This document shows positions 20,443 through 30,772 of a DNA stretch of 64,000 nt, in pieces; position 1 is the stretch's first letter; each line of letters starts with the position of its first letter. The DNA is from Diabrotica undecimpunctata (Eukaryota; Arthropoda; Insecta; Coleoptera; Chrysomelidae), in contig NC_092804.1 of NCBI RefSeq assembly GCF_040954645.1, forward strand, positions 94,924,862 to 94,988,861, given 5' to 3'. A program made the position numbers and the translations under genes. A model generated the notes under the pieces. It saw only the letters and a program-made list of their open reading frames with translations. It was not told the DNA's origin and searched no databases.

Positions 20443-21959
20443 CGAGCCAAATCCCTCCATAACCATAATGGCAACGCCCCCAGGTTCTATTGTCTTCCTA
20501 AAATCCATAAGCCCCAACTGAGTATGCGTCCTATACTATCGTCATTAAACGCTCCTAACATTAATGTAGCCCAATTCCTAACGGACATTCTTTCACAAGC
20601 ATACAACTATAAGAACGAGTTTAACATAGTAGACTCTTTCCAGTTCAGTGAATTTATCAATAATTATCAGTTACCAAGAGAATATGTCTTAGTAAGCTTC
20701 GACGTAGTATCACTGTTTTCTAACCTCCCACTCTCCAGCGTCGTCACGTCACTCCGGAACCATTGGAATGAAATCCAACCACACAGTCCAGTATCATGGG
20801 AAATATTCTCGGAATTATTAAAACTGACGTTTGACACCAATTATCTAATATTTAATGACAAATATTATCGCCAAATCTTTGGAACTCCCATGGGATCGTC
20901 CATTTCCCCCATTCTAGTTAATTTCGTACTAGATGACCTTATCAATGAGAGTATCAGTAAGTTAGATTTCCAGGTTCCCTTTGTAAAGCGTTATGTCGAC
21001 GACTTGATCCTAGCAACACCACCTGATTAGATTTTAAGCACCTTATCAGTCTTCAATAGCGTTGATCCTCACCTGCAATTTACTTGTGAATTGGAGGTTG
21101 ATAACAGCATACCGTTTTTGGATATACGAATCATACGCACACATAGTAACACATTGGGCACTACGTGGTACAGGAAAGACATGGCGAGCAACCGGTTCTT
21201 AAATTACCACTCTACACACCCAATAAGATACAAACATAACCTTGTACAAGCTCTTAGCTTTAGAGTACACACGCTGACCCATACGCGGTACAAGAGGGAA
21301 TCTTTGGATTTACTCAAATCCATTCTCATTGATAACTCTTACCCCATATCCATCATCAACAGATATCTTTTCTCTAAAAGCTATGGTCATTCTATTTCGG
21401 AAGCACCTAAAGGTGCAATACTAGCCTCCATATCCAATAGCATACAGATGAACATTTCCCCGTTAACCCCAAAACCAGCCACAAAATATGCTTCTCTTCC
21501 CTATTTCCCACAAATTATGAACAAGCTTACTAAACTATTCAAAAACTTACCCGTCAAAATATCCCTAAAAAATACTAAAACCATTGGAAAGTTATTCTCC
21601 AAGTCTAAAACTCCACTAAGCTCGTTAGAGCACACTAATGTTGTCTATCAGATAATCTGTTCAGAATGTAACTCCTGCTACATTGGCCAGACTAGTCGAT
21701 CTCTTCTAGGGCGTATAACTTCACACAAAAGTGACATCAGACTTTTCAAACCCTCTTGTGCCCTTGCACAACACGCCATTTCCACTAAACATCACATTGA
21801 TTTCACAAATACCAAAATACTGGCGAAACAAAACAACCATCAGTAACGCTCCTTTATTGAAATGTGTGAGATCCTCAAGAACTCATCGGCAATAAACAAA
21901 AGAACCGACATCGACAATTTGAGCCAGGTTTACCACTCTCTCATCTTACGAAATAAATG
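20443..21959 (+). pseudogene. PLE-A right copy: reverse transcriptase plus GIY-YIG endonuclease
   Basis: Plus-strand partner of the left copy, starting inside the RT linker (KSLHNHNGNAPRFYCLPKIH). RT motifs: VSFDVVSLFSNLP, FGTPMGSSISPILVNFVLDD, KRYVDDLIL at about 20992-21003. The same in-frame TAG as in the left copy occurs at 21028-21030, followed by ILSTLSVFNSVDPHLQF and the GIY-YIG module (CYIGQTSRSLLGRITSHKSD). An extra TAA at 21844-21846 is private to this copy (the left copy has an AGA-type codon there). The nuclease ends near 21959. Confidence 0.9.
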
Positions 21960-22512
21960 ATACCAATTATTCTTCAGTTAAAAGTTGGCGTATTTTCCAT
22001 TCAAAATAATAACAAAATCATCCCCTATTTCCAAGTTTCATTAAAACATAAATTAAAAATAATATATCAAAATATTTCCGCCATACAAATTCCACCCGTC
22101 CAACTAATTATGCAATGTCCCCTGTAGAAGTTCATAATTGTCTCAAACCTTGGAATTTGGTGACACATGGCCCTTAAATAAAAAAATTTTCGGTATCGCG
22201 TCAAGTTGTTTGCTAGATTGCAATAAATCAGAACTTTGTTGGTCTTCAGCGGAGAACCATCTAAATGAAGCCAAATGTTCGTTTAAAATTTTTTAAATAT
22301 TCATATCTACGAATATGAACATTATTTTCGGCAAAGTTTGTGTGTTGTTTTTTGTTTTTTTTTTTTTGGTTAAGTTAGTTTTAAATAATGAGTAAAGTGT
22401 ACAGTAGATATATGATAACATCGATAATATACTACATATTGAGTTGTAAGTTATGAACTATAAACATCTGTATTTCTTATAAACTCTATGTCATTTGTTA
22501 TATTTTAGAGAA
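21960..22512 (+). other. PLE-A right copy 3' untranslated region
   Basis: Mirror of 18105-18665. Non-coding; contains an A/T homopolymer of variable length near 22350-22370. Confidence 0.8.
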
Positions 22513-22543
22513 CTGATGAAGCTTTAGAAATATAAAGCGAAAC
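22513..22543 (+). ncRNA. Hammerhead ribozyme-like core, PLE-A right copy
   Basis: CTGATGA at 22513-22519, stem II GCTTT/AAAGC, GAAAC at 22539-22543. Identical core to the left copy. Confidence 0.75.
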
Positions 22544-22673
22544 GTCTTCGATAAACTTATGAAGTAGTTGACTTCTTTTTTTATTTGTCAACCTGAATGA
22601 CCGATTAAACCTCTGAATTCACTAGTTGAATACTTTAGAAATATAAATTGACGGTCGTAGTTTTTAAGTTTTT

Positions 22674-22676
<3 letters not shown>

Positions 22677-22761
<85 letters not shown>

Positions 22762-22762
22762 G

Positions 22763-22849
<87 letters not shown>

Positions 22850-22858
22850 TATATATAA
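22677..22858. repeat. (TA)n microsatellite, interrupted
   Basis: About 180 bp of TA repeats with a few TG/AA/AG interruptions, just outside the right end of the palindrome. Confidence 0.98.
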
Positions 22859-22887
22859 TTTTCTCTAACTAACTTCCGGTTAGTCTT

Positions 22888-22911
22888 AGTAGCGGATTAC
22901 TATCCGCTACT
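22888..22911. repeat. Short perfect hairpin
   Basis: AGTAGCGGAT / ATCCGCTACT arms with a 4-nt TACT loop. Outer CTAACTAAC (about 22866) and GTTAGTTAG (about 22957) words are also inverted. No gene is associated with it. Confidence 0.8.
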
Positions 22912-22995
22912 CCCAATATCTATTTGTTCATTGAGAATTAAATCTGTATCTCTAGTTAGTTAGATAGAAAAGCTTAATAAACATTCTAAAGTAAG

Positions 22996-23056
22996 GTACT
23001 TTGTTTGGGCATGACAAAATTTCTCTTCTGGGGAATCTGATGTTACAGCGAAATAT
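22996..23056 (+). CDS. Possible host-gene exon (upstream of 23144-23426)
   Basis: The frame FGHDKISLLGNLMLQRN ends in two nucleotides (AT) before a strong donor, AT|GTAAGT at 23057. Those two bases plus the first base of the next exon make a Met codon, so the phase fits the downstream exon, and the 87-bp gap has a good acceptor. The exon start is uncertain; an AG at 22994-22995 would avoid the in-frame TAA just before it, but the pyrimidine tract is weak. Not identified. Confidence 0.45.
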
Positions 23057-23143
23057 GTAAGTTTACAATATTTTGTGGAAATTATGTTGTGGTTTTTATT
23101 TTGATTTATTATTAAAAATAAACAAATTATTTATTTTTACCAG

Positions 23144-23426
23144 GTCATCTAAAAATTTGAAGATGGAAGCATATGACGCTGCTGTACTATCTTATGCCAT
23201 AGCCTCTGCAGCATTTAAAGATAGAAGTTCAAGTTTCATTGGCATGTCATCATTGCCTCATAGAGTTATAGACGACTCCCTAACTCCACCTAGAGACGGC
23301 GAAAATGACGTGGACAGTAGAGGTTATCTCTATCAACTCCTCTATAATCTAGAACAAATGCTGATGAATAGAGCTATGGTGCAGCTATCACATCTAATGG
23401 AAATTTGTTCAACAAAACAGTCACAG
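23144..23426 (+). CDS. Probable internal exon of an unidentified host gene
   Basis: An open frame of 94 codons lies between a convincing acceptor (TTATTTATTTTTACCAG, 23127-23143) and a donor (CAG|GTAAAA at 23426/23427). The product has normal, non-repetitive composition: KMEAYDAAVLSYAIASAAFK, SSSFIGMSSLPHRVIDDSLT, RGYLYQLLYNLEQMLMNRAM, LSHLMEICSTKQSQ. The repeated LxxLLxxLxxM patterns suggest helices. It matches no transposon domain I know. The exon starts in phase 2 and ends on a codon boundary. It is the best candidate in the window for real host coding sequence, but I do not recognise the gene. No further exon was found downstream amid the elements. Confidence 0.55.
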
Positions 23427-23468
23427 GTAAAAACAATGTTCTAGTTCTTAAATATGGATCATAATATG

Positions 23469-23760
23469 AAACATTTTACATACGATTTTTTCTTAATATG
23501 AAATTAATTATTACGTAGTTCACTTTTACACTTATATTATACAGCCTAATCAATATACAACTAATATTTAGGCATTCATTTTGAAAAAAAAGTTGTGTTT
23601 GACATACGATTGACAAACATTTTACATACGATTTTTTCTTAATATGAAATTAATTATTACGTAGTTCACTTTTACACTTATATTATACAGCCTAATAAAT
23701 ATACAACTAATATTTAGGCATTCATTTTGAAAAAAAAGTTGTGTTTGAAAAATAGCAGTC
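23469..23760. repeat. Tandem duplication, 146-bp unit, two copies
   Basis: The block beginning AAACATTTTACATACG at 23469 is repeated almost exactly from 23615. Non-coding, within the presumed intron after the 23144-23426 exon. Confidence 0.92.
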
Positions 23761-23943
23761 TACTTTAGTTATTCTAAATATACTAAAGTAGAAAACAGCT
23801 GCCGGAACAAACCAAGATGGAGAAATCCTGTCTGCCTGCAGTCTAGGTGGGCGTACGACAGAGAAAGTATTCGGAAAAAGGAAATAGAAACTAATGGATT
23901 AAGGGGTAAACAATATATGGATATTTAAATGCCATTTGGGTTG

Positions 23944-23945
<2 letters not shown>
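23761..23945. other. Unassigned
   Basis: Includes an ACTTTAGT..ACTAAAGT inverted word (about 23763-23795). A short open frame with no family signature follows. Confidence 0.4.

Positions 23946-24008
<63 letters not shown>
23946..24008. repeat. (TA)n microsatellite
   Basis: About 63 bp of TA repeats adjoining the left edge of PLE-B. Confidence 0.98.
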
Positions 24009-24009
<1 letters not shown>

Positions 24010-24014
<5 letters not shown>

Positions 24015-24714
24015 CCTATCTAGAAAAAATGACCAAATCCATCATAAATAAGTCTACACTACCTTGAGACATCAAAAAATCTCTTATACCCAGAGAAAAA
24101 TCATCCCGAATTCCAAAGATATACGGCCTTCCAAAAATCCATAAGCCCAATGTCCCCCTAAGACCCATAGTCAGTGCATACAACTGCCCCACGCAGAAAT
24201 TGGCAAAACATCTCACTTTATCCCTACAACCATTAGCCGAAAAAGCATCTTCCTTTGTCAAAAACTCTTTTCATTTTATTGATCTTCTGAAAAACATTTC
24301 TATCTCACCCTCAGATATACTAGATAGTTTTGACATTGTTTCTTTGTTCACTAACATTCCCATCGATGAAACCATTTCCATCTTGGACTCTAAACATCAA
24401 ATCCCCCAAGACACACTATCTCTTATAAAACACTGCATGTCTAATACATACATCATACATAATCTAATACATACTTTCATCATTTCTATCGTCAAACCAA
24501 AGGTGTCCCAATGGGATCCCCCCTCTCTCCCGTAATAGCTGATATTTTCATGGAACATTTCGAAACAGCAGCCCTGTCCTCATCAAATTTCAAACCCACC
24601 TGCTGGTTACGGTACGTTGATGACACCTTTGTCATTTGACCCCATGGTAAAGACACATTAGATCTCTTCCTCTCCCACCTGAATGGAATACATCCTAGTA
24701 TTCAATTCACGGTG
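24010..24714 (+). pseudogene. PLE-B left half: reverse transcriptase
   Basis: RT of a second Penelope-like family. Reads PKIYGLPKIHKPNVPLRPIV, then SAYNCPTQKLAKHL, SSFVKNSFHFIDLL, SFDIVSLFTNIPIDETI, then a damaged GAPMGS box (VSQWDPPSLP in a shifted frame), FKPTCWLRYVDDTFVI and HLNGIHPSIQFT. It has at least one frameshift and two stops. The frame is cut at the codon pair FT|V by the BEL element; the partner half begins at 38247. Confidence 0.85.
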
Positions 24715-25130
24715 TGAACAAATTCCCCTTCGTTGGCTCAGTGAAGATGTTCGTTCAGTTGTAATGGAAACACCAAATAATAGTAGCAGAGTTTATTGAT
24801 GAGACGTATACTATGGGTGTTGACCCGGGATTACTTTGAGTAGAGACTGATGAAGTTGATCGTTGAAGACTATCAAGTTTGTTGAGTGAATATTGATTGA
24901 ATGCTTCTCTGGGCAAGAGATCTTAGTTTTATATAAGTTTTAATTGGGTCAATATATTCGAGGACCTCTGGTGATATGTGTATCTAATTTATGTAAATTG
25001 TTTAACTTTTGTCAGCACTTTTGACTGATGTCCAAATTATATTATTGATAATTGACCAAATGTGTATGTAACCTAATTAACTACGTGTGTGTATTTAATA
25101 ACAAATAAATTCATTCGGTCTATTGGGTGA
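24715..25130 (-). repeat. BEL 3' LTR
   Basis: Shares 416 bp of near-identical sequence with 37777-38192 (begins TGAACAAATTCCCC, ends TCTATTGGGTGA, plus-strand reading). Beyond GGGTGA the two LTRs diverge completely, so the inner (U3) edge on this side is not certain; it may extend a few bases to TTGTCA at 25138. Confidence 0.85.
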
Positions 25131-25245
25131 AGTTGTCAAGTGTCAATACTCAAAGTTTACATATAAGTATTACATAACATAGTAAAATTCAAACATGATA
25201 AATTATAAATAGTTTAAGAATAATCAATAATCTTCCAACCGTACC

Positions 25246-27645
25246 CTAGCTATCAATGTCCGACTCTATCTCTAGATTAAAATTAGGGCAATTGGATGAA
25301 AATGTGGAGAGTGGGATGTCGGCTTGGGAAGTCGACGGTACATTGTTGTGCCGATTACTAACTAATACAGGTACTTCCTGTTCGTTAGTCTGAGTTTGTG
25401 GATTCCCTGAACGACATAGTCGTGCAACAGGACGGTACTTCCATAACGTGAGTATCCCAATTATTACCATTATAGTAATGGTCCCGGTGGCCACAAAATA
25501 ATGCCAATTAGATTCGTGAATCGATCGCCACTGCGTATGCGTCATTTCTTGTTCTTGTTCCAGACTCTCCTCCTCAAGTAACACACGACGTAGCTCTCCT
25601 CCTGGTATGTCAAGGTAGGTGTTTAGAGGCGTGTTAAACCTGCGGGGTGTCCTCGCCACCAGTTGGGCCACGGGAGTGATTGGCGACTTCAGGTAACTCG
25701 TCACTGCTCTGTCCACCCCACTGCTAGTGGGGAGTAATATAATATTTTTCGTTTGGGCGATACATTTGGGTGAAAGCTTCAGGAATGTGACTCGTTCCAG
25801 TACTCTTTCGCTCCGATTTCCATCGCAAATAATGGATATGTGTATCGTGACTGGCGTGATAACTAGCCAGAGGTTGGGAGTACCCATCTTACTCCATTGG
25901 GCTGTCTGTATTGTCCTGGCTACCAGTGGACATGTGCTATTCTTAGATCGCTCATAAATTTCTTCACGTATGCAGTTTGGTTGGGTATCCGTGTTTCTTA
26001 TAGCCGTTGGTGAGCACGCTATCTGCGCCTTTGTCAACAGTAAGCACCTTTCTCTATCTTCCGCGGTCAATTCGAAGTAGTGCAGTGTGTTATAATCTAC
26101 GACCAGTAGATTCCTTGGGGCGACAAATGTGCGCACCACCGACCCCTCAACGTTAAGTGGTATGGCCGTGACTTCGAGCATGCTGTACCTATTTTTCCCT
26201 GTCACTATGAAGTAGCCGATGACTGTTATATATCTGTCGTCATGACTGACTTCTGTTTCTATAATGGGTTGTCGTCGTATTCCGACCCCTTGAGGCAGTA
26301 TCTGCCCTGCTTTCCCTATTAATTTGGTTATTTCACCCGGTTTCACTATATCAATGAAGTGTCCGTGGTTATAGTGAAGGTTTAATATTCCCTCGTAAAA
26401 TTGAGTATATTCGTTTATGAAGTCCATAACTTGTAATGCTATCGTTTGTATTCGTAACGTGCTATATTCGGTTTCTAGTCTTTGTGCTTTGTCTTCTACT
26501 TCGTTAAGTCCTTTAGATATTTCTTGTAGACCTGTGATTAGTGCTTTGTTAAACTTGTTCATTTGCTCGTTTATCCTGTTCTCTGTGTGATTGATTGATG
26601 TTATTGTTTCTAACATTATCTTCGCCTGGTGCTGTGATCCCTTTATTAGCTCCTTTTGGTTACTATCTAATGCTTCAATGTTACTGTAGGCTTCGTCATT
26701 GACTCCAAATACTGAGGTTAATATTGTTCCTAATATTCCTCTTCTTTCCCTTCCTTTTATTTTTACTGTCAACCCCTCGCTTACTGACTTCGCCTTTCTT
26801 TGTCCTTCCTCTAACTTCCCTATTATATCCTTACAATTCACGATTTTTATCTCCTGACACAGTTCTCGTACGCCTTGTATCATATTTCCTATTAGTTGGT
26901 GCTCTTTTCGAATTCTTCCTTTTTCGAGTAACACCTTTATTCGAAATGTTCCCCGGTCTATGACGACCTCTCCAAGGTCTTCTGTGAAAAATCCTGGTAC
27001 CGGATTATATATTTTATACGGTTCTGCCTTTATGGGTTTTAACATCGTTAAAAACATTATAGCTACTAGTATTTTCTTCCATCTTAGTGCTGCTGCCTTC
27101 TTCGGCTTTTCCTGTTTCTCTTCTTCCAGTCGTATTAGCTTATGTATGGGTCTTTTAGTCAGTTTCCCTTTTGCCTTTCTCACTGTTACTACTCTGGTTA
27201 ATCCCTCCGCTCCAGGGTGTGTTTCTGTTACCCTCGCTAATGGCCATCTGCCTGGAGGTGTATCCTCTTCTTTAATTATAACTATTTCTTCTTCTTTTAT
27301 GTTAGGGTGCGCCTTATGCCATCTATTTCTCTGTTGTAATTGGTGCAGGTATTCCTGTTTCCAAATTTTCCAGAAGTCTCTTTTTATTTTCTCCAATAAT
27401 CTCCACCTCGTCGGCATCTTCAAATAATTCGTAAGCTCTACTTCCCGATTTGGTGATATAATTTCTCTCCCTATAAGGAAGTGAGCTGGTATCAGGGCTA
27501 TTTTCCCTTCAGGGTCTTCTGATGACCCACATAATGGTCTCGAGTTCATACATGCTTCTATTTGTGTCAGCACCGTACTCAATTCTTCATATGTTAGAAC
27601 TATTTCCCCGATGATTCTTTTCAAGTGATATTTCATTATTCGCAC
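25246..27645 (-). CDS. BEL integrase C-terminus followed in frame by F-type envelope-like protein
   Basis: A 799-codon frame without stops. Residues 1 to about 180 are the end of the BEL integrase (YHLKRIIGE, IEACMNSRPL, PAHFLIG, then GRWPLARVTETHPG and VRKAKGKLTKRPIHKLI). From about residue 192 there is a hydrophobic signal-like segment (ILVAIMFLTMLKP), then an ectodomain with a furin-like basic site at residues 299-302 (RERR) directly followed by a fusion-peptide-like segment (GILGTILTSVFGV) and a helical, coiled-coil-like stretch. Near residues 714-735 lies one membrane span (FVATGTITIMVIIGILTLW), with a roughly 64-residue cytoplasmic tail. This layout is that of the class I F-like envelope of errantiviruses and baculoviruses. 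How env is expressed (splicing or other) is not visible. This is the best preserved gene of the element. Confidence 0.75.
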   Translation of the reverse strand: MRIMKYHLKRIIGEIVLTYEELSTVLTQIEACMNSRPLCGSSEDPEGKIALIPAHFLIGREIISPNREVELTNYLKMPTRWRLLEKIKRDFWKIWKQEYLHQLQQRNRWHKAHPNIKEEEIVIIKEEDTPPGRWPLARVTETHPGAEGLTRVVTVRKAKGKLTKRPIHKLIRLEEEKQEKPKKAAALRWKKILVAIMFLTMLKPIKAEPYKIYNPVPGFFTEDLGEVVIDRGTFRIKVLLEKGRIRKEHQLIGNMIQGVRELCQEIKIVNCKDIIGKLEEGQRKAKSVSEGLTVKIKGRERRGILGTILTSVFGVNDEAYSNIEALDSNQKELIKGSQHQAKIMLETITSINHTENRINEQMNKFNKALITGLQEISKGLNEVEDKAQRLETEYSTLRIQTIALQVMDFINEYTQFYEGILNLHYNHGHFIDIVKPGEITKLIGKAGQILPQGVGIRRQPIIETEVSHDDRYITVIGYFIVTGKNRYSMLEVTAIPLNVEGSVVRTFVAPRNLLVVDYNTLHYFELTAEDRERCLLLTKAQIACSPTAIRNTDTQPNCIREEIYERSKNSTCPLVARTIQTAQWSKMGTPNLWLVITPVTIHISIICDGNRSERVLERVTFLKLSPKCIAQTKNIILLPTSSGVDRAVTSYLKSPITPVAQLVARTPRRFNTPLNTYLDIPGGELRRVLLEEESLEQEQEMTHTQWRSIHESNWHYFVATGTITIMVIIGILTLWKYRPVARLCRSGNPQTQTNEQEVPVLVSNRHNNVPSTSQADIPLSTFSSNCPNFNLEIESDIDS

Positions 27646-28060
27646 TGCGCTCTCCCATAATCCTCCGAAATGTGTTGCATATGCAGGTATGACATGCCAC
27701 TGGGTACCTAGTGCCAGTAATCCTTGTTTTATCTCGTCATCTATTTTTTATTTTCTTTTTTCAACAAATTTGCTGTTCCTACGAATGTGGTTCCGTTATC
27801 GCTGTATACGTTGTTGCACTGTCCTCTGCGTGCCGTAAATCTCTTGAACGCCGCGATGAATGCATCCGTAGACATATCGCTTACTACCTCAAGGTGTACT
27901 GCCTTCGTTGACAGACACACAAATACTGAGATGTAGCCCTTATAGCTCCTCTATCCTCTGCCTCTCGTGGTACTTATTTTTATTGGACCGGCATAATCTA
28001 TCCCTGTGTTAGTAAAGGGGTGACTCGGGTTCACTCTGTCTTTCGGTAGATCCCCCATTC
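27646..28060 (-). pseudogene. BEL integrase catalytic core
   Basis: The D,D,E core in two or three phases: NTGIDYAGPIKIST (first Asp), a stop, then YKGYISVFVCLSTKAVHLEV, YSDNGTTFVGTANLL (second Asp), and AYATHFGGLWESAVR (Glu) leading into the 27645 frame. The catalytic residues are present; a stop and frameshifts break the chain. Confidence 0.8.
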
Positions 28061-30703
28061 ATTGTTGTGCTGCTTGGCTTTTATACCTCCTGCCCCTTAA
28101 ACATTTTGCTAGATGATCTTTCACGGTTCTTCTGCCGTTGATTATCCAGTATTTCCTTTTTATGTACTGTAGTGTTTGTTGTAATCCGCTATTTAGATTA
28201 CTTGCGTGACTATCTGCTATAAGTAACTTTGTTAATGCACTATCCTTTGGCAAAATTATCGGATGTTTTTCTCCGTACTTTAGATTCGTGTGTCTCAGTC
28301 TTCCGGTGACTCTTAGAATTCCTTGTCTATCCAGGAATGGTACCAATGACGCTAATTTATTTTTCTTGTCTAATTGCTGTTTCTTCTCCAGCTTATTTAT
28401 TTCTTGTTTGAAGTAGGCGTGCTGTGTGTGCTTTATCACCTTTAATAGCGTTTCCTCTAATTCTTGGACTGTAAGCTGACTTTGTCCATTGTCCTTCTTT
28501 TTTCTGCATTTGTCTGCAAATCTCCTACAGTATGAAAGTACTCTTCTCATTCTTTCTAAATTTGAGAATCTCTCGCATATGTCCTCCTTTATCGTTGTCG
28601 TGTGCACCGTTATTTTCGTTTTGACTTCCTCCTCATTTGTCTCTGGTATTTCTTCTGATTCCTGCGTTAAAGTTTTGTTACTAGTCAGCCAAGTTGGTCC
28701 CTTCCACCATAGCTCTGCTTCTAATAATTCTGATGGGGTACTTCCACGTGAGAGGATGTCCGCTGGATTTTCCTTTGTATCTACCTTATGCCAATTTTTC
28801 GGTCCTATAACTCCTCTTATTTCCTCTACTCTGTTGGCGACGAACATTTTGCACCTTTTTGATGATCCCCTTATCCAAGCCAGGGTTATCGTTGAGTCCG
28901 ACCATGCATATACCTCAATGTTTTCCCTGTTCAATGCTTGTATTGTTTTCTTCATTAAATTTGCTAGTAGTACCGCGGCACACAGCCCGAGCCTCGGTAA
29001 CGTCGTTTTCCCTTTCAATGGTGCGACTTTCGATTTTGCTATCATTAGATTCGTTTTGATTTCTGGGCCTAATACCCTTGAGTAGATTACCGCTCCATAT
29101 CCTTTCATAGACGCATCTGCAAATCCACGTAGTTCTACTCTGTTTATCTTGCTTAAATTGTTCCACCTGGGCAATGTTATTTTCTCCAGATTTACTAATT
29201 GCGCCTGGTATGTATTCCACCTGCTTTGTTGGTTGCTAGTTAATTCTTTATCCCAACTGGTCTTTTGCTCCCATAATTCCTGTATGAACATTTTCGCCTG
29301 AATTACTACAGGTGCTATCCATCCCAGTGGGTCGTATAGTTTTGCTACTTCTGACAGTACGTGTCTTTTCGTTATTTTCTTTGCCGTCGTTATCCCTATT
29401 TTGAATGTGATTATATCCTCTTTAGGGGACCAGTGTATTCCTAACGTTTTCCGTACTTCTTCTTGTTTGAATGCCTTGGAGTCTACGTTCCTCATATCCT
29501 CAGGTACGTTCTCCATTATTTTTTCTTCGTTGCTCAACCATTTTCTAAGAATGAAACCTCCTTTTCTGAACAGTTGTATTAATTCCTTTTGGTCTGTTTC
29601 TGCTTCCTGCACTGTCTCAGCTCCTCCTAGTATATCGTCTACATACATGTTTTCTTTTACAATTTTCGATGCCAACGGGAACCTCGCTCCTTCGTCTTCT
29701 TGTAATTGTTGTATTGTTCTTAACTCACCTTCGTTAAGTTATACTCTTGTATGGGGTCCTTTGTGTCCTTTCTCCACAAATTTTTTTGATATTTTTGGTC
29801 TTCTTCTGCCATTCTGATTTGTCTAAACATTTTTTCCAGATCCACTGAGTATGCTATCTTATTGGATCTCCATCGTAATAGTATATTTGTCAAATCTTGT
29901 TGTAATTTCGGCCCTTTGTGCATAATATCATTCAGGCTTACCGCCGATGAGCTTTTGCTTGATGCATCAAACACGGCTCTTATTTTCGTTGTAGTACTGT
30001 CCTCTTTTCTCACTGGATGATGAGGTAAGTAGTACCCATCTCCCTGGTTTTCTTCTATTACCATATGACCTTGGTTTTCATAATCTTCCATGAATTGTCT
30101 GTAATTCGCTTCTAACTGTTTGTCTTTTGCAAACTTCCTTTCTAGTTGCATCAATCTGGCGAATGCTTGCTGTTTAGATTCTCCTAACTTTGCGACGTCT
30201 TCCCTAAACGGAATTTTTACTTCGTATCTCCCTTCTTCATTCCTTTTTACAGTCTGTCGATACAGTTCTTCACATTCTTGTTCTTCCACTGAGAAACTTG
30301 TGTCCTGATTTACTTCTTCTAATTCCCAGAAGTTCTTTATTTGTACGTCCATTTCTTGTCTTGATATCATACAGCATACTTCTGCTTTTATATTCTCCCT
30401 TTCTCGTGCTATTCCCGAAACTATCCATCCTAGTTTGGTGTTTTGACTCAGGAGTCCATTACTTATTCTGTGCATCCCTTCTGTCAATATGTAACTGTAT
30501 TCTTTTACTCCTAGTAGTAAGTCTATCTTCCCTACCTTGTAATATCTTGGATCTGCCAGTATTGCATTTTTCTCGTTATAGTCCGGTAGAATTATATCCT
30601 GTTCCGGTAAATTCCTTGTTATCTTCGGTAGTACTAGTGCTTCTATTTCCATCTCGAAGTCACTTTCGTAATATATATATACAAGGATTTCCACAGTTTT
30701 CAC
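28059..30703 (-). pseudogene. BEL reverse transcriptase, RNase H and integrase zinc finger
   Basis: BEL-type pol. Upstream frame 29720-30703: end of protease/linker (LVLPKITRNLP, YYKVGKIDLLLG), then RT (YYLPHHPVRKED, KIRAVFDASSKS, LNDIMHKGPKLQQDL, YSVDLEKMFRQIRM). Downstream frame 28059-29675: YVDDILGG active site, RKTLGIHWSPKED, VAKLYDPLGWIAPV, RNase H (GFADASMKGYGAVIYSRV, YAWSDSTITLAWI, ENPADILSRG), and the integrase finger (HASNLNSGLQQTLQYIKRKY ... CLRGRRY). Between the frames (about 29690-29720) the conserved block before the QQL helix is missing and the phase shifts. Confidence 0.88.
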
Positions 30704-30772
30704 TGTATTCCTTCACTCAACCGTTTTCTCCAATTTTTCCTGTTTAGCCAGTCCCCTTCCTACTTTCGTAAT
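30662..30772. repeat. 89-bp insertion in BEL pol flanked by 11-bp direct repeats
   Basis: ACTTTCGTAAT occurs at 30662-30672 and 30762-30772. The protein homology of the Gag-protease frame (..ETHYES) and of the next frame (..YYESDFEME) overlaps at exactly these copies, so the 89 bp between plus one 11-bp copy was added, shifting the frame (100 bp). Confidence 0.75.

Larger units (their letters stand above)
17985..22645. repeat. Giant inverted repeat of two PLE-A copies (about 4.65 kb)
   Basis: The sequence from 17985 inward matches the reverse complement of the sequence from 22645 inward, through UTR, GIY-YIG and RT, with only scattered changes. The unpaired centre lies roughly between 20191 and 20443. 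Both ends adjoin (TA)n arrays. The 5' ends of the two copies face each other. Confidence 0.95.

Noticed and set aside
20395..20460. Start of the PLE-A right frame upstream of 20443
   Set aside because: The first residues are antisense of the left copy; the homologous PLE sequence starts only at about 20443.
22861..22970. tRNA-like or small structured RNA
   Set aside because: The hairpin is perfect, but no cloverleaf, A/B boxes or terminator could be built around it.
26724..27427. Plus-strand hydrophobic frames (also 28489-29085, 30298-31396)
   Set aside because: Antisense shadows of BEL env, pol and gag.
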